A stretch of 64,000 nt of DNA, taken from positions 496,001 through 560,000 of the forward strand of contig OZ220747.1 of assembly GCA_965117015.1 (NCBI GenBank), in the 5' to 3' direction. A program made the position numbers and the translations under genes. Of the stretch, positions 44,649 to 53,830 are shown piece after piece (the stretch's first letter is position 1; each line of letters opens with the position of its first letter). Origin of the DNA: Aldehydirespirator sp965117015. GTDB lineage: Bacteria; Actinomycetota; Acidimicrobiia; Acidimicrobiales; Aldehydirespiratoraceae. Below the pieces are notes generated by a model, which did no database searches, was not told the origin of the DNA, and was given only the letters and a program-made list of their open reading frames with translations.

Positions 44649-46087
44649 CGGCTGTCTCCCGGTGGTGCGTCGCCGGGGGTGCTGTCGCGCAACGGGCGGG
44701 CCTTCCAGAAGTAGTTGTGAATGTCGTCGGCGGTGTAGAGCCGCCGGAACGTGGGCACGACCCGCATTCCGACATGCACTTCGTCGGCGTCGACGTCGGT
44801 GAGTTCCAGGGGGACCCGGCCGCCGCCGTCGAAGTCCACGACAGCGAACACGGTGGGCGGGCTGGGCGAGTAGGCGAGCCGGTCCACGGTGAAGCTGGCG
44901 ACGGTGCCGGCGGTGTGGGCCATGGGCGCTGGGTCCATGTCGTCGGTCGCGCCGCCCTTCTGCGACACCCGGGCCGGGGGAAGGTGCACCATTTCGCTGG
45001 CCCGGTCACGGGAGCCGGTGAACCCGTACTTCCAGTCGGTCCGGCGGTTGGCGGCCGACGACGACGGGCGGGCCGGGGCGGGCCGGTTCGGTGGCTCCAC
45101 CGTCACCATGTTGCGCCAAGCCAGAAAGCGGCCGTAGGAGACGGATCCACCCGTGGCGATCTGGGCTGCAATCGACACCGCCGGACGGTGTTCGGCGATG
45201 GCCTCGGTCGTGCGCAGGATCATCGCCTCCACGCCGTCGGCCAGTGACACCACTGCAATGGTCTCTCCGGGGCTGGCGTGCTCCAAGGCTGAGGACAGCA
45301 GCAGCGCGGGATGAGCGGTGGCCGTGTTGCCCACCGTGGCGATCAACGGATCGACAAGGCTGCCGGGCTCTGCGCCGATGGCCTTGAGAGCGGTGGCGAC
45401 CGCCCGGCTGTTGAGGCCGGTGACCGCGAGGCGGTCGATGCTGGCCGTGCTGGCCACACCGCTTCCGGCCAGGGCGGCCTGCCACGCCTCGGCCGCGGCA
45501 GGACCCAGGACGTGGGCGCCGAAGCGCTCCTCCCACGTGCGCGAGCGCGCCCCGCCGGGGATCCGCCAGCGCTCGGTGACCTCAAGCGTGCGGGACGCTC
45601 CGCCGAGGTATTCGGCCAGCACCGGCCCGTCAGAATCGTCGCCCACCAGCACGGCGGCGGCGCCGTCGCCGGCAGAGGCCTCGTCGGCGCCGGTGGGCAA
45701 GCCGTCACGCGTGTCGGCGGCCACCACGAGGGTGGGACCGCGTCCAGCCAGCGCGGCGCGCAGCGCGCCGATGCCGGAGCGGACCGCACCCCCGAAGTCG
45801 AGAGCCGACACGGCCGGATCGAGCCGCAGCGCGGCGTGTATGGCAGCCGCGTTGGTCTTCTCCAGGTAGGCGGGGGCTGAGGTCGCGAACCAGACGGAGT
45901 CGGGTCCGGCCGTCGTGGATCGCAAGGCCAGGTCGGCGGCGGCCTGGCCCATGGTGGTCGTGTCCTCGTCGTAGGAGGCCACCGCTCGGGTGCCCGTGCC
46001 ACCTCCCGAGCCGAAGAAGTCAGCGATCTCGGACCGGTCGAGCCTGCGGTACGGCACATAACCCGCTGCCGAGATCACGCCGCGCAT
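44645..46087 (-). CDS. HMG-CoA synthase/ketosynthase-like protein fused to a DUF35 OB-fold domain
   Basis: ATG 46087 gives 480 residues. The first 330 resemble the HMG-CoA synthase/KAS III fold (YVPYRRLDRSEIADFFG, EDTTTMGQAAADLAL, and STVGNTATAHPA-like TVGNTATAHPALLLSSAL). The position of the catalytic Cys reads SALDFGGAVRSGIGAL, with Val where Cys is expected (45782-45784). The last 130 residues are a DUF35/OB-fold domain without its zinc-ribbon cysteines (MVHLPPARVSQKGG, YFWKARPLRD). In archaea, thiolase, HMG-CoA synthase and DUF35 form one complex; here two of those parts are fused beside a thiolase. Confidence 0.82.
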   Translation of the reverse strand: MRGVISAAGYVPYRRLDRSEIADFFGSGGGTGTRAVASYDEDTTTMGQAAADLALRSTTAGPDSVWFATSAPAYLEKTNAAAIHAALRLDPAVSALDFGGAVRSGIGALRAALAGRGPTLVVAADTRDGLPTGADEASAGDGAAAVLVGDDSDGPVLAEYLGGASRTLEVTERWRIPGGARSRTWEERFGAHVLGPAAAEAWQAALAGSGVASTASIDRLAVTGLNSRAVATALKAIGAEPGSLVDPLIATVGNTATAHPALLLSSALEHASPGETIAVVSLADGVEAMILRTTEAIAEHRPAVSIAAQIATGGSVSYGRFLAWRNMVTVEPPNRPAPARPSSSAANRRTDWKYGFTGSRDRASEMVHLPPARVSQKGGATDDMDPAPMAHTAGTVASFTVDRLAYSPSPPTVFAVVDFDGGGRVPLELTDVDADEVHVGMRVVPTFRRLYTADDIHNYFWKARPLRDSTPGDAPPGDSR

Positions 46088-46133
46088 CGCTGAAACCCTA
46101 CCGGCGCCCGGGCCGGCCCTCCCCGAGCCGCGG

Positions 46134-46559
46134 TCAGGCCCGGACCGACGAGATGATGGCGTCGACCTCGATCTCGACCACGAGGTCGGGATGAACCAGA
46201 GCCGAGACCTCCACCAGAGTGGCCGCTGGACGGATGTCGCCGAACACCTCGCCGTGCGCCCGCCCGTATTCCTCGGCTTTGGAGATGTCGGTGAGGAACG
46301 CCCGGGTCCGCACCACGTCACTGAGGGATGCCCCCGCTTCGTGTAGCGCATCCCTAATGATCCGCAGAACTGCCTGGGCCTGCCGGTAGCAGTCTCCGGG
46401 ATGATCAACCCCATCGGGGTGCAGTGTGGTCGTACCGGCCACGGCTACATGGTCACCGACCCGAACGGCCCGCGAGTACCCGACCGTCGCCTCCAACGGC
46501 CCACCACTCGAGACACTGACCCGAGTCAAGGGACTGTCAGATGTCGCGCCACCGCTCAC
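46134..46559 (-). CDS. RidA/YjgF family protein
   Basis: The 141-residue protein begins at GTG 46559 and has the family's core: GYSRAVRVGDHVAVAGTT, QAQAVLRIIRDALHEAGASL, VVRTRAFLTDISKAEEYG and ATLVEVSALVHPDLVVEIE. RidA proteins hydrolyse reactive enamine/imine intermediates; subfamilies vary. It precedes the ketosynthase-like gene by 46 bases. Confidence 0.9.
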   Translation of the reverse strand: MSGGATSDSPLTRVSVSSGGPLEATVGYSRAVRVGDHVAVAGTTTLHPDGVDHPGDCYRQAQAVLRIIRDALHEAGASLSDVVRTRAFLTDISKAEEYGRAHGEVFGDIRPAATLVEVSALVHPDLVVEIEVDAIISSVRA

Positions 46560-46596
46560 AAGGCCAGTATGGCCGGCAAGGCGCTTGGGGAGGGCC

Positions 46597-48177
46597 TCAC
46601 AGGCCGGCGGCTACTCCTATTGCTGCTCTGGGGTCGGCTGCTCCGGCGAGGGTGCCTTGGCCGGAGACCTCTATGAGGTGGGCATGGCCGTAGGTGTGGG
46701 GCGCGTCGTCGCGCAGCGTGGTGGCGTGGCCGCGGGCGGCCAGGGACTCGTGCCAGCCGGTGGCGGCGTCCTCGATCAGCACCCGGCGGCCCTGGCCGGG
46801 AACCCAGGTGGCGAATCCGGCCTCGCGGTCGTCTGGGGTCAGCACCCAGCGGGGAGCTCGGATGGCTGCGCCGGGTGACTGGCCGAGGCCGAGAGTGCGG
46901 GCCAAGAGCTGCAGCAGGATCTGGGGCTGAGAGTCGCCTCCCATGGTGCCCAGGACCTGACGTAGGGTTCCGTCGGGGTTGGTGACCAGCGCCGGGGACA
47001 GCGTGTGGGGCGGTCGGCGGCCCGGCCCGTACTCGGCCGAGTGGCCCGGGACCAAGTTGAAGCCCAGGCCCCGGTCGTGCAGGAAGATCCCGGTGCTTCC
47101 GGCCACCAGCAGGGATCCGAAGCCGTTGGCGTTGGAGTTGATCAGCGACACGCCCATGCCGTCGCCGTCCACCGCGCAGAGGTAGGTCGTGTCGCCCATG
47201 GCCGCGGGAGCGGCGACGTTGGAGGCCCGTTCGGTGTCGATGGCGTCGCGCCGCGGCCCGAGCCGGGCCGGATCGACCAGCGCCTGGCCGTCGGCACCGT
47301 CGTGCAGCACCCGGACCCGGTCATGAGCGGCCTGCGAGGCAGCCTCGATCAGCAGGTGGGTCCAGTACCCGTCGTCGGAGTCGCCCAGATCGAGGCCGTC
47401 GGCGATCCACGCTCCGGCCAGGGTCAGGTAGCCCTGCGATGTCGGTGGCACCGTCCACAGCACATGATCGAACGCCTCGGCCCGCACCGGCTCCACCCAG
47501 CGGGCGATCGGCCGAGCCAGGTCATCCTCGCTGTACTCCCCCGCGCCCAGCGCCAGCAGCCCCTCTCCGAACTCGCCGCCGTAGTAACCGTCACGACCGT
47601 GCTCGACGATGGCCTTGAACGCCCGGGCCGTGCCGGGACGCTGCACCACCGCTCCGGTCCGCAGGCCGGCGGGTATGTCGGTGTTCCCGTCCACGCCGGC
47701 AACCTCGCCGGACCGTTCGGCCAGCAGCGGCGAGGCCGCGAAGCCGTTGTCGGCGATCCGGATGGCCTCGGCCAGCACGTCGGCCAGGGGCAGCCGCCCG
47801 TAACGGGCGTGCAGGGCCAGCCAGCCGTCCACCGCCCCAGGAACGGTGACCGAGGCCACGTCGCCGTGCAGCGGCATCTCGTCAAGACCCTGCGCCCGCA
47901 GCCGGTCGGGATCGGCCCTCGACCCCGCGAACCCGGCCGCGTCCAGCGCAGTCGGCGGGCCACTGCCTCCCTCGTGCACCAGCGCCCACACATCCCCGCC
48001 CGGTCCGCACATGTGGGGAGACGTCACAGCCAGCACCGCGTTGGCACCAACGGCCGCATCCGCGGCCGATCCCCCGCGTCTCAGCAGGTCCACCCCGACG
48101 CCGGTGGCCAGATGGTCGACGGTCGAAACCATCCCCGAAACCGAGGTGCGGGTGACAGCAGAAGGAAGTCGAGACAT
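46597..48177 (-). CDS. Gamma-glutamyltransferase family protein
   Basis: The 526-residue Ntn-hydrolase has the N-terminal helix region VDLLRRGGSAADAAVGANAV and the predicted autoprocessing site at GDTTYLCAVDGDGMGVSLI, whose Thr becomes the new N-terminus. GTMGGDSQPQILLQLL is typical of the small subunit. No signal peptide is seen, so it would be cytoplasmic, unlike E. coli Ggt. The substrate may be a gamma-glutamyl compound or another amide. Confidence 0.9.
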   Translation of the reverse strand: MSRLPSAVTRTSVSGMVSTVDHLATGVGVDLLRRGGSAADAAVGANAVLAVTSPHMCGPGGDVWALVHEGGSGPPTALDAAGFAGSRADPDRLRAQGLDEMPLHGDVASVTVPGAVDGWLALHARYGRLPLADVLAEAIRIADNGFAASPLLAERSGEVAGVDGNTDIPAGLRTGAVVQRPGTARAFKAIVEHGRDGYYGGEFGEGLLALGAGEYSEDDLARPIARWVEPVRAEAFDHVLWTVPPTSQGYLTLAGAWIADGLDLGDSDDGYWTHLLIEAASQAAHDRVRVLHDGADGQALVDPARLGPRRDAIDTERASNVAAPAAMGDTTYLCAVDGDGMGVSLINSNANGFGSLLVAGSTGIFLHDRGLGFNLVPGHSAEYGPGRRPPHTLSPALVTNPDGTLRQVLGTMGGDSQPQILLQLLARTLGLGQSPGAAIRAPRWVLTPDDREAGFATWVPGQGRRVLIEDAATGWHESLAARGHATTLRDDAPHTYGHAHLIEVSGQGTLAGAADPRAAIGVAAGL

Positions 48178-48196
48178 GCCGCCAGTGTTGCCTGAT

Positions 48197-48385
48197 TCAG
48201 CCGCCGATTCCCGCGATCGCCACGATCATTCCGACGACCCAGAGTACGGTCAGGACCGTGAAGACGCCCACTTTGACTTTGTTGGGGAGCCGGTACCGAC
48301 CAGGTGGCGAGTCTGTTTGTGGCGTTGGCGTGGCGCGTGGCACCGTGGTGCGGCCCCGACCCGGCGGCTTGCGGCGCTGCGCCAT
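48197..48385 (-). CDS. Small single-pass membrane protein
   Basis: A 62-residue protein with a basic, Pro-rich N-terminus (AQRRKPPGRGRTTVP) and one C-terminal membrane helix (VFTVLTVLWVVGMIVAIAG). The pattern resembles the small CrgA/DUF-type actinobacterial membrane proteins, but no family is certain. It fills the gap between the gamma-glutamyltransferase and the hydroxylase genes. Confidence 0.55.
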   Translation of the reverse strand: MAQRRKPPGRGRTTVPRATPTPQTDSPPGRYRLPNKVKVGVFTVLTVLWVVGMIVAIAGIGG

Positions 48386-48429
48386 GGAGCGGCCTGACGC
48401 TGCGGATTGTCGTTGCTAGGCGGTGCCGC

Positions 48430-49248
48430 CTAGGCAACCCCGGCGGCGTTCAGGGCCCGCTCAGTGAGAACCCTGGCCAGGTGGCTGCGGTACTCGGCGT
48501 CGGCGTTGAGGTCGTCGGGGGGATCGAGCCCGTCGGCGGCAGCCGCGGCTGCGTCCGCGGCCGAAGCCCCGCCAGCCACCGCGGCCTCCACGCCGGAGGC
48601 CCGTATGGGTGTCGAGCCCATGTTGACCAGGCTCACGCCCGCGCCTCCACCGGCCACGGCCACCCCGACGATGGCCCAGTCCTGGGCCCGGCGGTTGAAC
48701 TTCTGGTAGTTCCAGCCGCCGCTGCCGGCCGGCACCCTCACCTCGGTGATCATCTCGTCGTCGGCCAGCACCGACTCGAAGTACCCGGTGAAGAAGTCCG
48801 TGGCCGCGATCTCGCGCGAACCGCCGGGGCCCTGGGCCACGATCGTGCCACCGAGGGCCAGCACCGCTGCGGGCAGATCCGACGCCGGATCGGCGTGGGC
48901 GATGGTGCCGCCCAGCGTGCCCCGATGGCGCACCGCGGGATCGCCCACCAGAGCGGCCACCGACGCCAGCATCGGGCAGGCCTCGGCCAGCGCGGCCGAG
49001 TGCTCCAACTCGCTGTGGCGGGTGAGCGCCCCGATGGACACCGTGCCGTTGCTGGTGCGGATGTACCGCAGGTCGTCGAGACGGCCCACGTCGACCAGCA
49101 CGCTGGGCGTAGCCAGCCGGTAGCGCATCATCGGGATGAGGCTGTGACCCCCGGCCAGCAGCTTGGCGTCGTCGCCGTGCTCGCCCAGCAGCGAGATCGC
49201 GTGGTCGGCAGACTCGGCGACTTCGTAGTCGAAAGCGGCGGGAATCAC
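48430..49248 (-). CDS. coxM: Molybdenum hydroxylase FAD subunit (CoxM-like)
   Basis: GTG 49248 overlaps the large-subunit stop (GTGA), with AGGAGGT upstream. The 272-residue subunit shows the FAD motifs LLAGGHSLIPMMRYR and VRHRGTLGGTIAHADPASD. It carries electrons from the iron-sulfur subunit to the acceptor. It is the last of the S-L-M operon. Confidence 0.93.
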   Translation of the reverse strand: MIPAAFDYEVAESADHAISLLGEHGDDAKLLAGGHSLIPMMRYRLATPSVLVDVGRLDDLRYIRTSNGTVSIGALTRHSELEHSAALAEACPMLASVAALVGDPAVRHRGTLGGTIAHADPASDLPAAVLALGGTIVAQGPGGSREIAATDFFTGYFESVLADDEMITEVRVPAGSGGWNYQKFNRRAQDWAIVGVAVAGGGAGVSLVNMGSTPIRASGVEAAVAGGASAADAAAAAADGLDPPDDLNADAEYRSHLARVLTERALNAAGVA

Positions 49249-51635
49249 GACGCACCTCCTTGGGCATCGGCGATGGCTCTCCAAACGGTCTGGGGCGACG
49301 CCGGCATGTCGACATCGGTCACGCCCAGGTCGCGCAGGGCGTCCACCACGGCGTTGATAACCGCGGGGGCAGCCGCGATCGTCCCGGCCTCGCCGACGCC
49401 CTTCACCCCCATCGGGTTGGTGGGGCTGGGTGTGGCGTGGCTGTCGAGCCGGAAGCGGGGCGCCTCCGCAGCCGACGGCACCAGGTAGTCGCCCAGATTG
49501 GCCGACACGAGCTGACCGTCGGAGTTGTAGACGGCGTCCTCGTACAGCGCCTGGGCCGCGCCCTGGAGGATGCCCCCGTGCACCTGGCCCTCGACGACCA
49601 ACGGGTTGATCTGCACACCGCAGTCGTCCACCGCCACGTAGTCGATGAGGTCCACGTTCCCGGTGTCGGTGTCGACCTCCACCACGGCGATGTGGGTGCC
49701 GTTGGGGAACGTGAAGTTGGGCGGGTCGTAGGTGACGTGGGCCTCCAGGTTGGGCTCCATCCCGTCGGGCAGGTCGTGGGCGGTGAACGCCGCGAAGGCG
49801 ATGCCCGCCAGCGGCACCTCGGCCTCGGGCGTGCCCCGCACGCTGAAGGTGCCCCCGGAGAACTCCAGGTCCTCCTCGCTGGCCTCCAGCTGGTGGGCGG
49901 CGATGGCCCGGGCCTTGTCGATCACCTTCTCGGTGGCCATGTAGACGGCCGTGCCGCCGACCGCCAGCGACCGGGACCCGTAGGTGTCCAGACCGGTGGG
50001 GCTGACCGCGGTGTCGGAGTGCAGGACCTCCACGTCGTCGGGATCGACACCGAGTTGGTCGGCCACGATCATCGACCAGCAGGTCTCATGCCCCTGCCCG
50101 TGGGGCGTGGAGCCGGTCACCACCTGCACCTTGCAGGTGGGCGAGATCCGCACCGTGGCTGCCTCCCAGCCGCCTGCGCCGTAGTCGAGCGACGCCAGCA
50201 CCCGGCTGGGCGCCAGACCGCACATCTCCACATAGCTGGAGAAGCCGACGCCGATGCGCTTCGACGAGCCCGAGGCCCGCCGCTGGGCCTGCTCGGCCCG
50301 GCGCCCGTCGACATCGGCCAGCGCGACCGCCTTGTCGAGCACGGTCTGGTAGTCGCCGCTGTCGAAGATCAGACCGGCAGCCGACTCGTACGGGAAGGCG
50401 TCGGCACCGATGAAGTTGCGGGCCCTGATCTCCTCGGGCGACACCCCCACCGACACGGCCAGCGAGTCCATGGCCCGCTCCACCGCGTAGGTGGCCTCGG
50501 GCCGGCCCGCTCCCCGGTAGGCGTCGGTCGGGGTCCGGTTGGTGAACACCGACGTGCACTCGAACATGTAGTTCGGGATGTCGTAGCAGCCGTGGTACAG
50601 GAACCCGCCCAACAGCGGCACGCCCGGCGTGACCAGCTGCAGGTAGGCGCCCATGTCGGCCAGCAGCTTCACCCGCACCGCGGTCACCTTGCCGTCGGCG
50701 TCGGCGGCCAGCTCGATGTGCTGCACCTGGCCCCGGCCCTGGATGGTGGACACCGCGGCCTCGGCCCGGCCCTCCGTCCAGCGCACGGGCGCACCCCGCT
50801 GCATCGCCAGGGCGCTGCAGAGGATCTCCTCGGCATAGACGTTGAGCTTGCAGCCGAAACCGCCGCCCACCGACGGGGCCACCACCCGCAGCTTGTTCTC
50901 GGGGATGCCGAGCACGACCGCGGTCATGACCTTGAGGATGTGCGGGATCTGGGTGGCGGAGTACAGCGTGAGCTCGCCTCCGGCCGGCGACGGCACCGCG
51001 GCACAGCCACGGGGCTCCATCGGCGCCGGGATGAGGCGCTGCTGCAGGTAGCGCTCGCTCACCACATGGGCGGCCTCCGCGAAGGCGGCGTCGATCGCGG
51101 GGGCGTTGTCGCCCCAGAGACCCCACGTGTAGCACTCGTTGCTGTCGAGGTCGGCGTGGACCAGCGGCGCGCCGTCGGCCACCGCGTCCTCGATCTCGAC
51201 CACCGCGGACAGCGGCTCGTAGTCCACGACGACTGCGGCCGCGCCGTCGGCGGCGGCGTAACGGGAGTCGGCCAGGACCACCGCCACCGCGTCGCCCACG
51301 TACTTGGCCGTGCCCCGGGCCACCGGCAGATGCGCCGGGTTCTTCATGTCGGGGGTTACCGGCCAGGCGCAAGGCAGGGCGCCCTCGCCCCACAGCGGGG
51401 CCAGGTCCTCGCCGCTCAGCACCTCGTTCACACCGTCGATGGCGAGCGCGGCCGAGCCGTCGATGCCGACGATGTTGGCGTGGGCCTCGGTCGAGCGCAC
51501 GACGCCCACCCAGATCGCGCCGGGCAGGGCGAGGTCGTCGATGAACTTGGCCTCACCGGTGAGCAGGGCCGGGTCCTCCTTGCGGAGCCGGCGGGAACCG
51601 ACGTGGCCCGCAGGGGCGTCTTCGGTGATGGTCAT
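49245..51635 (-). CDS. coxL: Molybdopterin-binding large subunit, form II CO dehydrogenase-like
   Basis: ATG 51635 lies eight bases after GGGAGG; GTG 51644 is an alternative. The roughly 796-residue subunit has the family motifs SVGGGFGCKLNVYAEE, GSTPHGQGHETCW, GVKGVGEAGTIAAAPAV and the active-site loop DAYRGAGRPEA. AYRGAGR marks form II (BMS-type) enzymes; proven CO oxidisers of form I have AYXCSFR. CO as substrate is therefore uncertain, and other aldehydes or heterocycles are possible. Confidence 0.92.
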   Translation of the reverse strand: MTITEDAPAGHVGSRRLRKEDPALLTGEAKFIDDLALPGAIWVGVVRSTEAHANIVGIDGSAALAIDGVNEVLSGEDLAPLWGEGALPCAWPVTPDMKNPAHLPVARGTAKYVGDAVAVVLADSRYAAADGAAAVVVDYEPLSAVVEIEDAVADGAPLVHADLDSNECYTWGLWGDNAPAIDAAFAEAAHVVSERYLQQRLIPAPMEPRGCAAVPSPAGGELTLYSATQIPHILKVMTAVVLGIPENKLRVVAPSVGGGFGCKLNVYAEEILCSALAMQRGAPVRWTEGRAEAAVSTIQGRGQVQHIELAADADGKVTAVRVKLLADMGAYLQLVTPGVPLLGGFLYHGCYDIPNYMFECTSVFTNRTPTDAYRGAGRPEATYAVERAMDSLAVSVGVSPEEIRARNFIGADAFPYESAAGLIFDSGDYQTVLDKAVALADVDGRRAEQAQRRASGSSKRIGVGFSSYVEMCGLAPSRVLASLDYGAGGWEAATVRISPTCKVQVVTGSTPHGQGHETCWSMIVADQLGVDPDDVEVLHSDTAVSPTGLDTYGSRSLAVGGTAVYMATEKVIDKARAIAAHQLEASEEDLEFSGGTFSVRGTPEAEVPLAGIAFAAFTAHDLPDGMEPNLEAHVTYDPPNFTFPNGTHIAVVEVDTDTGNVDLIDYVAVDDCGVQINPLVVEGQVHGGILQGAAQALYEDAVYNSDGQLVSANLGDYLVPSAAEAPRFRLDSHATPSPTNPMGVKGVGEAGTIAAAPAVINAVVDALRDLGVTDVDMPASPQTVWRAIADAQGGAS

Positions 51636-51636
51636 G

Positions 51637-52107
51637 TCAGTCACCTCCCGAACCCGCCGCGGCGAGCACGGCGTCGACGATGTTCTGGTAGCCGGTGCAG
51701 CGGCAGAGGTTGCCCTCGAGGCCGTGGCGCACGCCGTTCTCGTCGAGGCCGGGGTACTCCTCCACCAGCGAGATGGCGGCCATCACCATGCCCGGCGTGC
51801 AGTAGCCGCACTGCAGGGCATGGTGCTCGTGGAACGCCTGCTGCATGGGGTGCAGAGTTCCGTCGGCGTCGGCGACACCCTCGATAGTGGTGATGTCGGC
51901 GCCGTCGGCCTGCACCGCGAACATGGTGCAGGACTTGGCGGATTGGCCGTCCACCAGCACCGTGCACGCCCCGCAGCTGCTGGAGTCGCAGCCGACGTTC
52001 GTGCCCGTGAGCCCTAGGTCGTCGCGCAGCGCGTGCACCAGCAGGGTGCGAGGCTCCGCTTCGAGGCTCCGTTCAGTGCCGTTGACGGTCAGGGTCACAG
52101 CTGTCAT
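51637..52107 (-). CDS. coxS: Molybdenum hydroxylase 2Fe-2S subunit (CoxS-like)
   Basis: ATG 52107 follows TAGGAGT. The 156-residue subunit holds two [2Fe-2S] clusters: the plant-type set GCDSSSCGACTVLVDG and the C-terminal set LQCGYCTPGMVMA with NLCRCTGYQNIV. It is the first gene of the three-gene operon. Confidence 0.95.
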   Translation of the reverse strand: MTAVTLTVNGTERSLEAEPRTLLVHALRDDLGLTGTNVGCDSSSCGACTVLVDGQSAKSCTMFAVQADGADITTIEGVADADGTLHPMQQAFHEHHALQCGYCTPGMVMAAISLVEEYPGLDENGVRHGLEGNLCRCTGYQNIVDAVLAAAGSGGD

Positions 52108-52201
52108 GCGCAACTCCTACGTGTTGACCGGTTGGGGCTTGTCATCCTGTCGCGGATTTGCGCCGCTGTCGAATGAAACTCGCAGCGGCCCCGGCCGACT
52201 G

Positions 52202-53068
52202 TCAGGCCGCGCCCTCCGGGCCGGCAGCGGGGTGTCCGGCCAGCGCGGCCCGGGCCGCCTTCAGGTCGTCGGGGTTCGTCACACCGATCCACGCCTCGGT
52301 GGTGAACACCATCCTCACCGACAGCGCCCCCTGGGCCATCCGATCGGCCACGATTGTCGGCAGCAGGCACTCTGCATCGGCATCACCGCCATGGTCGGCC
52401 AGGAACCGCTCGAAGCTGTCGCCGATCCAGTCGAAGGCCGCACGCGGGAAGGCCCATAGGTTCATGGAGACGACGGTCTCCTCGCTGAGCTCGGCGGCGG
52501 GTTCGGTTGCAGTGATCGTGCCGTCGGCGCGCCGGGTCACCCCGTGGTGCTCGACAATGCTGTCGAGGCGGTCGCCAGACAGTCGGCAAACGCCCCGGCT
52601 GACCGAGCCCGTCGCCGACAGGGTGCGCTCGAGGCGGTAGCCGCAGAGGCTTGCCTCGCCATCGTTGAGATCGACCGCGGTCGAGGCGAGAGCCGACATC
52701 GCCGCGGGGCCGTAGTAGTCGTCCGCGTTGCACACCACGAACGGGCCGGGAACCTCGACTTCGGCCACGAGCACGGCCTGCGCGGTGCCCCATGGCTTGG
52801 TCCGAGGCGGGCCGTGCTGGTCCTGGCGGACGTAGGAGAACGCGACACCGGCGCGTTGCAGGGCGTCGTGGCGGGAGTCGACGTGGCTGCGCAGGGCGGA
52901 CTCGATCTCGGAACGCACCACGAGCACTACCTTCGATGCACCTGCGGTGGCCGCCGAGGAGATGGCGTAGTCGAGGAACGACTCGCCGTCGGGTCCGACC
53001 TCGACGAGCTGCTTGTCGCCGCCGAAGCGCCGACCGATGCCGGCGGCCATCACCACCAGCGTGAACAC
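52202..53068 (-). CDS. Nucleotidyltransferase-family protein
   Basis: The 288-residue protein has the nucleotide-binding start LVVMAAGIGRRFGGDKQL and the metal-binding PFVVCNADDYYGP of sugar-nucleotide-type transferases. The usual MobA/MocA cytidylyltransferase pattern for cofactor maturation is not evident, so a link to the neighbouring molybdenum enzyme is weak. GTG 53068 starts it five bases after the upstream phosphatase stop. Confidence 0.82.
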   Translation of the reverse strand: MFTLVVMAAGIGRRFGGDKQLVEVGPDGESFLDYAISSAATAGASKVVLVVRSEIESALRSHVDSRHDALQRAGVAFSYVRQDQHGPPRTKPWGTAQAVLVAEVEVPGPFVVCNADDYYGPAAMSALASTAVDLNDGEASLCGYRLERTLSATGSVSRGVCRLSGDRLDSIVEHHGVTRRADGTITATEPAAELSEETVVSMNLWAFPRAAFDWIGDSFERFLADHGGDADAECLLPTIVADRMAQGALSVRMVFTTEAWIGVTNPDDLKAARAALAGHPAAGPEGAA

Positions 53069-53073
53069 GACTC

Positions 53074-53685
53074 TCAGCGCTCCAGCAGGTCGCGCACGTG
53101 GTGGGTCTCGTTGACGGAGCGCACGGTGCGCACACCGGTGCTCGAAGCCGCCACCCGGGTGATCCCGCAGTAGTCGACCAGCAGCGCCAGAGGATCGTCG
53201 ATGCCGAGCAGTATCTGGAGGTACACCCCGGTGACCATGCCGTGGCAGAACACGGCCACGGTGCGGGACCGGTTGCTCCGGATCACATGCTCGAAGCCGC
53301 GCCCGACACGGTCACGGAACTCCTCGTAGCCGTCCGAGAAGATGGTGTCGCTGAGGTCTCGATCCTCGTCGTAGTAGTGGGCGACCGCGGGGTCGTCGCG
53401 GCTCCATTCCTCGGACGGCACGTAGATCTGGGACCGGTGATCGGACTCGCGCAGGTCGTCGAGCCTCTCGATGGGGAGCCCGAGGAGGTCAGCAAGCGGT
53501 TCGGCCGTCTGCAGTGCCCGCTTCATCGAAGACGAAACGATGTGGTCGATCCCCTCGTCGGTGAGGTAGTCGGCGGTGGCCTCGGCCTGGAGACGGCCCA
53601 GGTCGGCCAGGCCCGGATCGGCGGAGCCACCTTCGGGGGCCTCGTCGCGCACAGGCCGGGCGTGGCGGATGACGAGCAACTCCAC
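53074..53685 (-). CDS. Histidine phosphatase family protein
   Basis: A 203-residue protein with LLVIRHARPVRDE, the second segment IVSSSMKRALQTAEPLA, and the distal histidine in VAVFCHGMVTGVYL. It resembles phosphoglycerate-mutase-like phosphatases and forms an operon with the nucleotidyltransferase downstream. Substrate unknown. Confidence 0.88.
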   Translation of the reverse strand: MELLVIRHARPVRDEAPEGGSADPGLADLGRLQAEATADYLTDEGIDHIVSSSMKRALQTAEPLADLLGLPIERLDDLRESDHRSQIYVPSEEWSRDDPAVAHYYDEDRDLSDTIFSDGYEEFRDRVGRGFEHVIRSNRSRTVAVFCHGMVTGVYLQILLGIDDPLALLVDYCGITRVAASSTGVRTVRSVNETHHVRDLLER

Positions 53686-53770
53686 GGGCCGGAGGCTACC
53701 GGGGACGATCCTCGCTCAATCCGGGCCGCAACGCCCGGGGCCGGCTCGCGCCGCCCCAGACCGGCACACC

Positions 53771-53818
53771 GAATTGGCAGCCCAGGACGCCCAAACGGGC
53801 GCTCTGCGCTGCCAATTC
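53771..53818 (-). terminator. Nested hairpin after menC
   Basis: GAATTGGCAG (53771-53780) and CTGCCAATTC (53809-53818) form a perfect 10-bp outer stem. Inside it CGCCC (53788-53792) pairs with GGGCG (53797-53801) around AAAC. It begins 12 bases past the menC stop, in the 145-base gap before the phosphatase gene, and probably ends the men operon. No T-run is present. Confidence 0.5.
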
Positions 53819-53830
53819 CAGCGCCGACGA

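Noticed and set aside
49260..51887. 875-codon plus-strand open frame opposite coxL
   Set aside because: Mirror of the coxL codon pattern; the real product on the minus strand has all family motifs.
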